Of a DNA stretch of 64,000 bases, positions 44,011-57,030 are shown one piece after another. The DNA is from Platycnemis pennipes (lineage: Eukaryota; Arthropoda; Insecta; Odonata; Platycnemididae): the NCBI GenBank assembly GCA_933228895.1, contig OW121851.1, positions 123,675,624 to 123,739,623 on the forward strand. Direction: 5' to 3'. The first letter of the stretch is position 1; each line of letters opens with the position of its first letter. A program made the position numbers and the translations under genes. Under the pieces are notes generated by a model. That model did not search any database, was not told where the DNA came from, and worked only from the letters and a program-made list of their open reading frames with translations.

Positions 44011-44340
44011 AACGGGTTGGTGTGGTGGCTGGAGTACTGGCCTCCCATCCCGCTGGCCCGGGTTCGATTCCCGGCAGTGGCGGATTGTTCATTGGGAAAC
44101 CGGTCCCCACTTGAGTGCCTAGTGGAGGGCATTTTAAGTTCAGTACTCCGTCCGTCGGATGGGACGTTAAGCCGTGGTCTCCTTGGCGCCTTCCGTTAAG
44201 AGTAGGCTAATGCCGACGCCGAGTTTCTCTCCACTCTCCCTCGGTTTCCTGAAAACTCCTACCATTACCCAATTACCCACCTATCCTAAATGGCGCAAAT
44301 GACCTCAGCCGTCGTTCGCCTCCCCTGAATAACCAACCAA
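44011..44340 (+). mobile_element. SINE family B copy, full head
   Basis: The head GGGTTGGTGTGGTGGCTGG (A box) and CCGGGTTCGATTCCCGG (exact B box) form a good tRNA-like module. The body is CACTTGAGTGCC, GTCGGATGGGACGTTAAGCC and TCTCCTTGGCGCC, followed by a 3' region ending AATAACCAACCAA. It is the most complete member of the family here. Confidence 0.85.
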
Positions 44341-45017
44341 TCGTTTCAAACACAAATACCTAGGAGAGCAACTATTTCCTCTTCTATTATGTAAAGTTCC
44401 GCCTCCGGGACCGCACTTTTGGCCGACCTTCTGCTCATCCGATGCCGGCGGCAGTTGAACTCACGCCGGGGACCAAAAACGGAGGAGGTGGGAGGCCACC
44501 GGTCCTCCCTCGGGCGAGAATTATAGCTGCTCCGCGATGTCACGTGGGCGTCTTTCCCAGATCTCCGGAGGAGATAAGACTCTCTTTATATGAGTCAGTG
44601 GCTCTTGATGGCCGCTCCATTTATCAATTAGGGTGAGATCTTCGCCCTCCCCCAGCACCTTAGGAATCAGCAGGCAGTCCAGGGGGAGGATGGGTTGGTT
44701 ATACATACATATTGGACTCGCAAGGGACTCGAGGCGATGGAAGGAGTGGGCCGTTCGGACGGGAGACGTCAATCGACTGGTAGCCACAGAGATATCTCGG
44801 AGGGTCGACACGCCCTCCTGAGTTTGTGCTCCCTAAACCGGGGCATCCCTCAGGGGGGGTTCCTTTCGGGTTTTTAACGGGAGAGGCGCGCGGAATATCG
44901 CCGTTATTATCATTTGAATGGAAAAATGTGAGGGACGGGAGAGGATTGTCTTCCTTTTCTCCCTCCGCTCCGCCGTGGAAAATGGAGGAATTGGCTTCCT
45001 ACTTCCATTTCTTCTTC
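44341..45017. other. Gene-free GC-rich stretch
   Basis: ORFs are open on both strands without domains; no gene supported. Confidence 0.45.
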
Positions 45018-45396
45018 CACAAACCTCCCTTAACGGACACCTCCGAACAGTGGACGCACTCGATAACGGACGCGGACAACAGAAATAAAGAGTTTTCCTT
45101 CAATTACCACCATTAACGGACACACTGCAAATTATTCTGTAAACATTTCTCTTCCCCTGGACCAAAAACTCTATTTCTTGATGGATAAATGAAAGATTTT
45201 AGTGGACTCCATACTAATTTTTATTGGGATGCCCTAGGTAAAATTTGAATGCGGCGTATTAAAAGTCCTTACATTTTAATCCGCCGTAGGTACTACAAAG
45301 CTGTCTCAATTCCAGACCCCTCTAAATAGCGGACACTTTCCAAAAGCGGGCAATTTTTTCGGTCACAAACATGTCCACTATTGGGAGGTTTGACTG
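45018..45396. mobile_element. pogo/Tigger-like MITE
   Basis: The right end, read on the minus strand, is CAGTCAAACCTCCCAATAG, followed by TGGACATG and more GGACA motifs. The left end reads ACAAACCTCCCTTAACGGAC with AGTGGACGC next. CAGT-x-AACCTCC plus repeated GCGGACA-type boxes is the hallmark of pogo/Tigger (Tc1/mariner superfamily) ends. A TA follows the right end (45397-45398), as expected. The left end has lost its CAGT. No transposase remains. Confidence 0.75.
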
Positions 45397-47225
45397 TATT
45401 ACAATTGGGTCTTACAGTGCTCCAGGTACCAGGGCGATTTCGCGCCGCCTACATCTTCTTCAAACCATGACAAATACGATGTCCAGACCCGAGTAGAGAT
45501 CCCAACCCACGACTTTCCTTCAGCCGCAACAGCGAGCTGAATGATGCTGCCAGTCTCAATGCTTGATTTTGGAGCAGTGTTGCTTTGGGGATTGAGCATC
45601 GTAAAGGTTGTTGCGTAAACGTTGGTTAGCGATTGAATGAGGCTGTGTTTACACTGCAATGGGAGACATGTATGCATTAACCTAATGGTATAGCAAATTT
45701 TTGAAATAGCTAGAAAATGTCTACTTTCTGCTCCAAATGTTCCATGTATTCCACACATATATTTAAGTGGAAAGAAATGTATTCAATAAACATTTATTGA
45801 TAAAATGTAACTACATTCACGACCTTAGGTAGTATTTTGCTTAGAAAAGTGGTATATTATCAAGAATATTTTATAACTGTGCTAGTGAAGGAATTCCTAC
45901 CTATGGGAAGGGAATTCTTGGCTTTCGTGAAAGAAGAGAGATGATTTGAATAGCAGGCAAGAGGGAGAGAAGGATAACAATTTCAGGCAACAAGAGGGCT
46001 AACAAACAAAGTTAAATAGGGCACCAAAATAAAGGATAAATTAATTTTTGGCTGCAGGTAGTAGCAGTTGACACGAATCGAGTTAGTACAGTTGGATGTC
46101 TTTTTAGAATTTACATCGATCGATAGTAGAAACCAATTTATGACACCCTAAAATGACTTCGATTAACCTCATCGGAGTTAGCCATCAGTTAGGGGATATG
46201 TATCTCCTTTAAAGCCCTCATGAATCCTTGCAGAAATTAAAAGACGGACACCTCGATGACTCGATACGATGTCGAGGGATCCATACTCGACTCGCGATCA
46301 AGACGACTGATTTTTTTTACTTCGTGGAGTCCTTGCGCTGTAGTAAAACTGATTTTTCATTATTCACTTTGATACCAAATTTTCTCTTCGCCACCGGCAT
46401 CCTTAATAGCTGAGTCGCGTTTACTTCGCAGCATTTTATATACAACCGTGCCTCTAGGATCGTCTTAGCAAGCAATTTTAATCCATCGGGATGCATCACA
46501 TTCGATGAATCGTCGCTCATCCTTACTTCCGTCCTGTATTACATCTCCCGTTCCCATCCCCAGTACCCCCTCGCTCGATCTCCTCGCTCTTGCGGGCGTA
46601 GCGAACGCAGAGCTTAAAGTGGTGGAGGAAGGGAGAGAGAGAGAGATATCGGTGTCGATCGACATGGTTAAATTAATTTAGACAAATGCCGGGACCCCTC
46701 TCGGCGGCCGTTATCCGCTTAACGGTTTGCAGCGACGAATTGTGAAATTAATCGTTCTTCGGTCGCTACGATTCCAATTTAAGGAAGAACTATCCTCTCC
46801 CCCCCACTCCCTTTATCTGTCTCGTTCTCCCTTGAGGACGGGGCGAGACTGCGAGATGCGGAAATTTCTTCGGCGCCACCCGTCGCGAGCGTGGGAAATT
46901 TTCAGTGATTCATCCGGGCGGAGAATTGTATCGCGAGTGAACGTGGGTTGGAAAGGCGTAGGATTCTCTGATGTGGCCCGTTTTCTTTTTTTTTTTGGCA
47001 AAATGGTTCCTCCTCTGTCTTGGGCTCATCATTCTCCTGCATAAGTTTTACTGCTGCGCGACCGATGAGAAAATTCATTTCAATTGCCCCAGAAGCGGTG
47101 CATGTCTTGGGAGTGTTTATATATTCTGCCAGGTGGCATATTGTTATCATATGCGTATGTCAGTCACTTCGGTTAATTGCGGTGTATTTGCTGATAGCAT
47201 AAATTTTACAGAGAAAAAAGTAATT
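45397..47225. other. Gene-free stretch
   Basis: No gene is recognised. A GAGA microsatellite is at about 46630-46648. GC-rich short ORFs at 46.5-47.2 kb overlap on both strands. Confidence 0.45.
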
Positions 47226-47301
47226 CACCTGGACGGGGAGTTGAACCCGAAATCGTTTGATTTCCGTCCACATGCTTTAACCAATTAAGCTACCTACAGG
47301 T
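47226..47301 (-). mobile_element. tRNA-derived SINE head or tRNA pseudogene
   Basis: The minus strand reads GTAGGTAGCTTAATTGG (A box) and, about 30 bases later, CGGGTTCAACTCCCCG (B box) with a pairing T stem. The acceptor stem is poor, and a T-rich stretch follows. It is more probably a SINE head than a working tRNA. Confidence 0.5.
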
Positions 47302-50300
47302 TCTTTTTTCTGTGGATTTCTAGATGTTTTTAAGGAGCAAGATGCTACTTAACTTTCGCACATAATATGCCACAAAGCAGCCGTAATAATATGCAGAAAT
47401 TCTGTTACTGTACATATCAACGGGTAACTCCGTTAAGGTTGTTCACGGCTAGTTCGCAATCTTTGAATTTGGATTATCTGATGGCAAAAATAAGTTGGCA
47501 GACAAGTTTTTGTTTGGTAAACTTAATTTGGATGAATCCTTGCGCAGAACCTTGTACATTGCTTGATAGTTTTTTTACCAGTCTTAGGAAGGTTCAACGG
47601 AGTGTTCCTACTCCCCTTTGAATTTCATCCATCTGTCGACTCCATTTACACGTTATTTCTCTCAGTATGTCATCATACCTCCTAGTACCTTCATACTATC
47701 ACTTCTTAGGCATGTAAACCCCTGCAAATCCTGTAAAAGTGTTTGAAGATTATGTATTGATGAGACAGAGGAAATTTGCTGGAGGAAGTTAGGAGTAGGT
47801 GTAGTAGAAGTACCTACATGGTAAAAGTAAAGGGGACTACGGGGCTCTGAAGAGATTTATGAAGGAAAGAATGCTCTGAAGGCGGAGAAATAGGAATATG
47901 ATGAACAACATATATGGAATATAAATGGGAGAAAAATGCCCTTATGATGAGAGAGGAATATTGGAGGGAAAGGATTCTTCACAAAAAAGAAATAATTAAA
48001 AGTGTTGCAGATATCCTGGAATTCCTGGAATCTGAATTCCTTACCATCCAGTAAACGTGAATTACACGGCTCGATTTCGCACAGTAACCTCGTATCTTAG
48101 TCCCATTCATTTCATGCTGCATGAAGAGAAATTATAAAATTGTGTTACAATTACTTCGATGGTACAACCCTTTTTGGTTATATGATGGGCAGAATTTGAT
48201 GGTTATAAACGCTAAAATTTTCAAATTTTGATGCTGAATGCAGAATTTTTGTTTAGATGAAAAATCACTAAAATTTAACTTCCATCATTTTGCAATACTT
48301 GATAAAGGCCATATTTGATCTCGAATGTAATCCAACAAATAATTTTATAGGTATTCCATTTCCCTAAACACTCAGAGTCAGTCGTTGTCCATGCAACTTA
48401 TTTGCCATGTGAAAAATATTTTTAATACTGCATGACGTCTCCTAAAACGAAGAAATTGATAATTTCCGTTTGTTTTCAGGCCTTTGTCTCTGATCTGTAC
48501 GGTGCTGCCATAACGCTTGTTTTATTTACGCATGGAATTGCTGTGGGAAAACTTATTTTTTTATCATTTCATACTAAACCAATCAGTAGGGACAATTATG
48601 GACTATGTCATGTCAAAAATATCGAGTATAAATGTTCTGGGATTGACAGACCCCAGAATACCCAAATAGCATTCGCGTGATCTTCAATTAAATGGAAATA
48701 GGGACCATAGAATATATACTAGGCTAAACCCCTTTAGAATTTTGAAAGCGTTGGTGTCAGCAGTTGTCATGACAACTCGAGAAATGATGTAGCTTCCGGC
48801 AGACCAAATTTATTTCGCTTAAGAATAAAGCTTCCTTCAGAATTGTTATTCAAAAGAGCCGACCATGCATACGTAATTGAGATTCTTCATTTTGTGGACT
48901 TGAGAGTGGGTGGATACGCCCAACTATCTCATAGTAACTGACAGGTGTTTGCTTAGTTGGCTGTGCGTCCGACATTTAAAGCTAATTTTCACAGAAAAGC
49001 TCGCCTTTCACCACCCTGTGAAAATATATTTAGTCATGAAAAGAGAAGTTTGATTTTCATTGGCCATAAAAGCTCTACCAGAATAATTTAACATATCAAA
49101 CATCCAGCATATTGCAATCGGCCTCGACCTTCTACTTGAGGAAGTGGTAGGATTATTTCGTTTTTACCTTCCTCAAGAGCGCCAATGAGTTCAATTCATA
49201 CATACGGCAAATTAATGCATCTCATGTAATTCATTCTTATGTTAACATTTTAATTGTTGATTTGGATTGGGCACTACAACATATATGCTTAATATCACCT
49301 CAAAATGTTTCTCAGAACTCGATAAAATTACCCTCCCTTGAACTGAGCGTCTTTTTATCTCTATTTTCGTTGGTGTTATTTCCCATATTTTCAAAATTCT
49401 TATGTACAGCCATAGTACAAGACTATTCTCAATATTGATGGAATGAAACTCCATCCAATATAGTGTGTTCTCCGGAACTACTGTAATAATTGTAGCATTT
49501 TTTGCTATTATTTGAACGCCAATATTTAATTGATATGCTTTTCAAGCATAAAATATGGGTACTCTGCCCTCAATTAGGAGACAAATTTCCGATTGATTCT
49601 ACAGCTATTTCAGTTTAGGGTCTTATACTAACTTTAATTACGACCAATATTAAAATGAACCACATACATTGCTTCCTTACGAGAATAAGAAAACGGAATA
49701 GTATCAAAATCACCATTCTTCACTCAAATTCCCGGAAACACGAAGCATATAAAATGAAAAAAAACATGAAAATATAAGAAATACGCAAACACAAGTCTTT
49801 CCTTACTATGGTATAAATATATCCTATTTTACGTGATTTAGCAGAGTATCGGTGTCGAGCGGATTTAAAGATCGTGAAGTAAGATCAATAGGAGGTAGAA
49901 TGACTCTTATGTTAGAGTATTATGTGAGTATTGTGTCGCACCTGATTAGATTAAGATATAAGATTAATGGAAGAAGATATTTTTTATCATTTTTCCTTGC
50001 ACAAATCATTATTTTATTTTCGTTCTTAAGGCTGTAGGTTAACGATTTTATCCAAAACTAAACACTTGCTTGATCAGTGGGATAGTTCGTATGCAATCGA
50101 TCATAGGAAGGAACGGGGATTTTGTAGCTGCAGATATTCATTGCTCTCATTTACACCCTATCACAGGCATGACACTTATTTTCGAGAGGAACTTAAATGA
50201 AACTCCATTTTATATGCTGCATGCGTTGCTGTTATCTTCGAGATTGATATCATTGCAGTATATTAAATATTTACAGTACTTATTCGGTCTCAACCCCTTT

Positions 50301-50752
50301 GCCCATAAGTCATCAGCCACCTTCCTTCTCCTGCTTCCTATGTCCTATGATGTGGTAGTAGTAGTAAGTTTTATTTTATAATTATTGAGAACTAGTCTTT
50401 CAAATACAATAATTAGTACAAAATTATATACATATGTGTATAAGTATCACTCATTACTATACAAATATGACAAATATAACCGTTATGTTACTTACAAAGA
50501 TGCTTGAAATAAAAACAAACAGACAATATCACTAGCGATATTGCAAGATCCCTTAACTATTCCCTAATTGTCTCTTACTATTGCCCACAGAGCTTGTAGG
50601 TAATGTATATATAAATGTACTACATAATTGCACTGATGTCCTTTCATTCTAGGGAGTAGTTTGCCTTTACAAAATCACAGAACTTTTTTTTATATTCACT
50701 CTCATTTGTCACTGATTTCATTCATCATTTTGTTATATAATTTTAACCCATT
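47302..50752. other. Gene-free stretch
   Basis: No gene is recognised; AT-rich with purine-rich parts at 47.8-48.0 kb and short ORFs only. Confidence 0.5.
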
Positions 50753-50928
50753 TACAAACAACGTATTCTGCCCAGCTGTATTGCATTTCACATTCAAGGA
50801 GAAGTAGTAACTTTTTCAGGTTGTGTTCTTATGGTTGACTTACAAACAACGTATTCTGCCCAGCTGTATTGCATTTCACATTCAAGGAGAAGTAGTAAAT
50901 TTTTCTGGTTGTGTTCTTATGGTTGACT
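50753..50928. repeat. Tandem duplication, 2 x 88 bp
   Basis: Units 50753-50840 and 50841-50928 differ at only two positions by eye. Each contains ACGTATTCTGCCCAGCTG and ends GGTTGACT. The near identity marks a recent duplication. A 61-codon ORF in the second unit is spurious. Confidence 0.95.
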
Positions 50929-53900
50929 CCCCGTTTCTTTTAATGCCATATAACTCTTTCATGATCTTCAATGGTAGTATCCTGCCACTTATTCAAATTC
51001 ATCAGTAATCTACGAGAGGATATTTTCGGTGTGATATACTAATCTATCGCCGTAGCCACGGTGGAACTGGAAACACATGCGCGAATTGTGATCGTATTAG
51101 TTTAATAACCTTCTCTTTTTTAGAAATACAATCCTTTCACTCTTTTATATGGACGAAGTTAATGATATACGTTCGTTATCCCTTAAATGAGTCAATTTAT
51201 ATATGTCAGTTGACATTCTGAAGTGAAAGATTACAAATTGAATGCACCATTTACGTCGGATCAAGGAGTAACGAATATTTCAATGAATATCGTTTATCAC
51301 CATGTATATGTATAGCAGTTATACTTGCTCGAGCGGCGTATGCGACTTGTTTTACCCACTCTTTTTTTGCAGCCACCTTTTAAAGTGAGAAACTAGAAGT
51401 GGCTGGTTTCCATGCGTTGGATCGTTTTCCTGCAAGAAATTCCATCCACTATATTAGCGGTGGAGCCTAACACCTACTTAGATATCCTATCGGATGCAGT
51501 GGAATTCATTTAGCATGTGACTACAGTTAGTTCCTCTCCACCCTAGACGTTCAAATTGATTAATGATTTACCTTATCCAAATATTAAATTCACCTTTAAT
51601 TAATTTTTATCAGTTTTAGAATTTATTCATGACAGCTTTCCATTAATGGCCTGCTTGCTGATCGAACTTCGTTGTTTCCGATACCATTGTGTAAATGACA
51701 ACGGCTATGTTGCTTAGTTTTTGATGATTGACCAGTGGTCAAAGAAAAGCAAACTATTCCATTTAGTGCACGAAGCTGACTTTTGCTTCGCTCTGTTCCC
51801 ATTAGCAGAGGCTTTATTGCCACAACCCACTTACAAACCAGTATCCTAGATGGGATCATCATTAACCCGCCCCAGATTCCCCGTGATTAACATTATTAAT
51901 CTATGTCGGTTGAGTATATTCCTTTCCCTTAGTCCTTTCTTGTTCGGTGCCCAGAGTAAACTTTCGACTTGCCCCATCGATTTACTCACTCTCACAAATG
52001 AAATAGACAGTTACTCTTCCAATAGCAGAAGCTTTTACAATTTTATCACCCCTGAGCTAGTAATTGGCATTCGTAAGAATTCAGCAATTCAGAAGTTTAC
52101 TTCGTTCTCTTGCTAGTCTGGTTCCTATTTGGCTTCTCCCAGAATTTTTGCTAAACTAGGAAGTTAATTCCTGTGCCATGACTTTTTATTAAGGATGCCT
52201 GTCGCACATTTTCACGACAGATGCAAGTTTCGACAATGCGAAAACATGATTCCAAGCAAAATGAATGGATCCGTGATGAAAGATACGATCGCTGGACTAA
52301 AGTAGGTATAGGAGCGAAAAGTATGAATTCGGAGAGATGAGAACACAGCTCGGGCTGGAAGCTGTATTAAGCAAGCATGCCTATGCCCCTTCATCACGTG
52401 CTAGAAGCCACACACTGATATGCCTTGACGACCTGTAAGCTTCATAAAAATGAGGTTCCTTACAACCGCTTATATAAAATAGTATGCACTTACTTTGAAG
52501 ATAAGGAGTTAAGATGTGTTGATATCTCTACTCACTATCCTTATACTTATTCGACTTGGTTCTCCTGTCCTTATATGTAGACATCCAGGTTAACGTCTCG
52601 AATACGTTTTAGCTTTTGATTTTTAAAGTACAATATTATACTTACATAAATATCCGTGGACATATTTGATTTAGCATTTTTTCAGATATAACAGGTCCAC
52701 TTTCTGAAATTTCAAAGCTATTTATATACTCTATTGTTTTTTCTGTAATAAGTATGTGAGTGAAAATATTTTGAAAAATAAGAAATATTTATTTGCGGCA
52801 GTATCACTTCTTTACGTAAATTTTTTATGTGGTCTATTTAAATATTTGCATAATTTGCCATTCGTTCCCTGGTAATCTTCTAATCCATTTTATTTTTCAA
52901 ATATTTTGCGTGCTCTTTGTGAACAGGTGATATTTTAACAATTACGATAAAACTTTTAATCCCTTCACAATAAATACGTTACTTTATTAGACCCTTGCAC
53001 GAAATTAAGAGAGAAAAAGGTTTCAAAGCTCGGTAATTTTCAGTTCCAAGTGGATATAGTGGGATGTAAAAGCTTTATTGTTCAAGTCCAAATTATATTC
53101 TTATTCTTAAAATAGTTTTGCACTTTGAGAGATGCTCGCTCAGATTGACGTTTAGTCCCGACTCGGCCGCTCTAATGGTGAGGGTTAGGGGAGGAATGGG
53201 CGGATATCTTAGAAATCGCGGAATACCGTATGACGAGAGAATTGAGAGAGCTTGAACTTAAATCTCGTCCAGGGGCAAGGTGAATATATTGTAGCCACTA
53301 ATAGTCTTACCAGCGACTCAGGGGATGAGTCTTGATTGCATGGCTTTTGTTCACCCTTTGGTCCCTCTTCAAAGCAACCGATAGCTTATGTCTTTAAACT
53401 TCTCCGTTTAGTGCGCAGTTTTATCAACATGCGGGGATGGCGTCTGCATCGGTATGCAGTGATGAGGACGGAGCCTCGTGGAGTGAGAAAAAGAGAATAT
53501 AGTACTTCTTCAAAAGGAATGTCTGCGACCGATATGGCGCTGAACTAGTCCCTAGTAACCCTACGTGTGGAGGAATACAAATTTCTCTTGAGCAATACTT
53601 CCACGGACGAAGATGTATGTAGAGGGACCTTGTGGCGGGTTCGAATAGTTCGAATAGTCAACCAACACAGAACTCGATAAAGCGATCTCATTAATTTGTC
53701 CGCGTGAATGGTAAAGTGTCCGCATTTGCTTTCCTGGGTCGTGATCTTGTTATAATTACGAATGACGTTACCATTGCAAAGTTTTTTTTCCCTTCTTTTG
53801 GGGCAGAGCTCAGCGGGTGAATGCTTGTCGCCGGTATCGTAGAATTAAGTTTCCCCGTGAAACTAGCATGTGCTACCAGCCATACGTTTATTCATGTTAA

Positions 53901-55000
53901 CCCGCGAATGCTCCGCCTCTTTTCATTTTTATGCCTCTATTAGCCTCATTCATAGGCCTTAATCGCGCCGTAAACAGTTCCCCGGCATTATATTCCAATG
54001 CCCCGCTAAGGAGAGCCTCGGGTGTACATATCTACTCGGACACCACCGTATTAGGGCGTGCTCGAAACCGCGTAATTGGGTAGTTACAAAGCGATCAAAT
54101 TGACAAGTTTCTGAGTCGGCGTCTCTCGCCTGCTTCCTTCTAAATTCCATCTCGTAAAATCCGACCAAAACAGCCAAAGAAAGACTGTCTTCGTCCTTCC
54201 ACGCCGGAGAGGAAGCAAGTCAAAAGAGTGCTGAAAGGCAGGAGTTCAGCGGTTGCTGCTCAATCGGATTCTGTTTTCGTTCATAACGCGCCGCGGCGCC
54301 CGTGCGATAATAACGCATGCGATCTGCCATTTCGTTCATCCCGATTCGTTCCTCACGCGGCACTTATGGACTCGCCTCCTACTACCTTCCCCCTCTTCCC
54401 CTCCAGCAGCCTAATCCTTCCCCTCTCTCTTCCATCCGCGCTGTGTCCCCACTCCCACGCCTCCTTTAAGTCGTAACTCCTTATCTCCTTGTAAGGAAAT
54501 GCGGTCCGCCGACCAGTTACTCCGATGTTGCGGACGTCCTCCCTCCCTCTCTATCCTCCCCGCTTACGCTCCTCTTTCCTCGGCAACGTTTACCCACCTC
54601 TCTCTCTCTCTTTCCTCCTCCTCCCGTTCGTTCCCTTCCCACCTCCCTCTTGACTCCTTCACATTTCACCCCTGTCTTCTCCGCAATTCCCATAACTCCT
54701 TCTTCTCCATCCTTTCTCGCCGTCGTATCTATCTCATCTCCGACTACCCCGCACGTTCCCGTCTCTCCAGTTATTTCTTCTTTCCTTCGGTTTTTATCGG
54801 CTCTGCCCCAGTTCCCGTCACGAAATCTCTTTCATGCTAGTAAAAAGCATTAGGATCGGGTGGAGCAGGCTCTTGCAATCGCTTGACTGCCGAAGTCGTG
54901 AGTATATTCTCACTTTAGGATTGCGTGGGGTTGTTTTCGGGGTGGGGGGAAGGATGACGTAGAGGAGAAAGTGCGAGTGAGCAGGAAGCAGAGGGAGCAG
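50929..55000. other. Gene-free stretch
   Basis: No gene is recognised. The strongly C/T-rich tract at 54.36-54.83 kb, including a TC microsatellite near 54600, gives Ser/Pro-rich chance ORFs. Confidence 0.5.
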
Positions 55001-55134
55001 TGTAGTTCTGACTACTATATTAATACTATTCCTTTTTTATGCATGATATGTAGTGCATGTTTGGTGAGCAATCACCCCCTGCCACACACCCTTGTGGTGG
55101 CTTGCAGGGTATTATGTAGATGTAGATGTAGATG
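55001..55134 (+). mobile_element. LINE 3' tail insertion (young copy)
   Basis: This matches the minus-strand 3' end at 30.6-30.73 kb almost base for base over about 125 bases, from TGTAGTTCTGACTAC to GGTATTATGTAG. It ends in three GTAGAT-type units. It is a severely 5' truncated insertion. The near identity suggests both copies came from the same recently active source. Confidence 0.88.
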
Positions 55135-55370
55135 AACATAACCTTGGCGATAGAAACGAAGCTAGGAAGAATGCAGGGGGAGGCGGTGGACCGATCTCTT
55201 TCCTCTTTCATCTCTTTCATACCATCCCATTTTACTAGAAGCGATCCTCTTGTTCATTAAGGAAATAATCCAGCTAATTCTTATTGCATTCATGTGTCCT
55301 ACTCTTTGGACAAAATCAAGGCTATAGTGATAATTTCAAATGATATTAACTACTTGATAAACATACTCGG

Positions 55371-55642
55371 GGTATGTGCCTTAGCGGATAGAGCACTGAA
55401 CTACCAACCAGAGGGTTCTGGGCTCAAATTTTGGGCAGAATCCTTTTTGGACACAAACACCTAAAGTCTCGCGATTTGATTTTGAGCATGTCAGAATTTT
55501 GTTGGAAATTGCAGGTGGCCCAGGGAGAGGAACTGGCCCCCCTACCAAGTGTGAATGTCACATGCCAATGGTTTAGTACGGGGTAGGCTCTACCCTCACC
55601 TATCAAAAATCAACCTTCGGGTTGAACACTATTTTTTTTTTA
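55371..55642 (+). mobile_element. SINE family A copy
   Basis: Head CCTTAGCGGATAGAGCAC (A box) and a worn B box near GGGCTCAAATTTTGGGC. Then GGCCCAGGGAGAGGAACTGG, CACATGCCAATGG and CTACCCTCACCTATC, ending in TTCGGGTTGAACAC and a run of T. It gives the family's plus-strand layout. Confidence 0.8.
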
Positions 55643-56734
55643 ATACTGTAGGCGTGAAAATCCATTGCGTGGCTACTGACCTGGGGCCCAGGTTCGGGTC
55701 AGGGAAAGGAATTTATGAACATGCCAAGCTTATCTCAAGCTCCTCAATTTCCTGAGCGCTTTATCCTCCTGGGAAATCACATTCGGTGCAAGGAAAGAAA
55801 CCGATCCCCTGTCGTGGTTTGTGGATTAAACACACTGTTTGGCTTACTGCTAGGTGGACTCCATACTCGTGAACCGATCTGACCTTAGGGTTCATCCCTG
55901 ACGAACAAAAATGCTGCCCATAAATACGAGGAAACGGCCATTCACATAGGTGGTTTATGTATCTACCTCTGATTTTTGCTTCTAGGCCTGTATGGCATCT
56001 CGTACAATTTGCCATCCTCTGCTCTGATTTGATGTATTATTTTCACTGAGATAATATGTTAACTGCAAGTGGAATTGAAACTAGGTACCTACTGCTTATT
56101 GCCTTAGCGCACCCACCCTACCCTATTGACCTGTGTTTTGTTTTTACGTGTGTTTGCTATAACATTTATATCCTACCTCAACAGGCTCTCAGCGATACTG
56201 TGTGAAGGGTGATCGATCGAGAAACGGTTGGAAATATGGACGTTGGAGTATATTAGATATTAATTAGAACGCATTGGATCCGGAGCGTTCTCCTTTATAG
56301 CAGTTGTGAATGGAAACTTAATTTCGCACAAAATACAATTTCACGACTCATTTTAAATACATTTTTCACGAAGAGTGATAAAGTTGAAATAGATAGAACG
56401 AGTAACAAACGAAGGAGAACTAAGAAGAGTGTGATAAGTAGGTAGTTTGAAACTCTGAAAGAAAAACGGAACAACTAGATAGGGCACGCTTTAAGACTCG
56501 ATTGTATTAGGAAGATAATCGTCGGGGGAAAACCTAGTGGGAATTAACTCAAGTGGGGCCTACTGTGAGATACCTGGAGCAAGTATTAAAGATTATAATG
56601 GAAAATATGAAGAAGGTAGTGCTCCGGACTGGTCGTGCGTCAGACTTCCGCTTACAGCTTCAGCGATGTGTTTGTTATAGGGTGAAAACTAGAGCTAAGC
56701 TAGGTTGAATGAGACTGTACGATCTCAGTAGTAA
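55643..56734. other. Gene-free stretch
   Basis: No feature recognised. Confidence 0.45.
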
Positions 56735-57030
56735 TCATCATCATCATCGGTCAACAATCCTAGGATTGGTTTAACGCAGCTCTCCACTCGATTCTTCTAT
56801 TGGCCAACCTCTTCATATTAACGTAATTCCTCTCTCTTACATCCTTCACGACCTGTTCCATCTATCTCATACGAGGCCTACCTTTTCCATTTTTTCCGCT
56901 CACTGTTCCCTCCAAGATTGTTTTCATATCGTGTCTTAAGATGTGGCCGTTTAAGTCTTCTTTTTAGAGTTTTTAGTAGACTTCTCTTTTCACCCACTCT
57001 TCCTTCGACTTCATCGTATCTCACTAGGTT
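56735..57030 (-). pseudogene. Non-LTR retrotransposon C-terminal/3' end fragment (family 2)
   Basis: The minus strand reads NGHILRHDMKTILEGT, then GKNGKGRPRMR, a stop, MEQVVKDVRERNYVNMKRL and RIEWRAALNQS. GHILRH...EGK...GKRGRGRPR...W is the usual end of insect endonuclease/reverse-transcriptase LINEs. The frame is broken by stops. The copy ends in a short GAT repeat (TGATGATGATGATTAC on the minus strand), the likely 3' tail. It belongs with 27.65-28.0 kb and 15.6 kb. Confidence 0.8.

Noticed and set aside
44011..44085. Possible functional tRNA gene
   Set aside because: Good A and B boxes, but the sequence continues into a body shared with other SINE copies and the acceptor arms do not pair; it is a SINE head.
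43644..44132. 162-codon minus-strand ORF
   Set aside because: It runs through the palindrome and the antisense head of SINE B.
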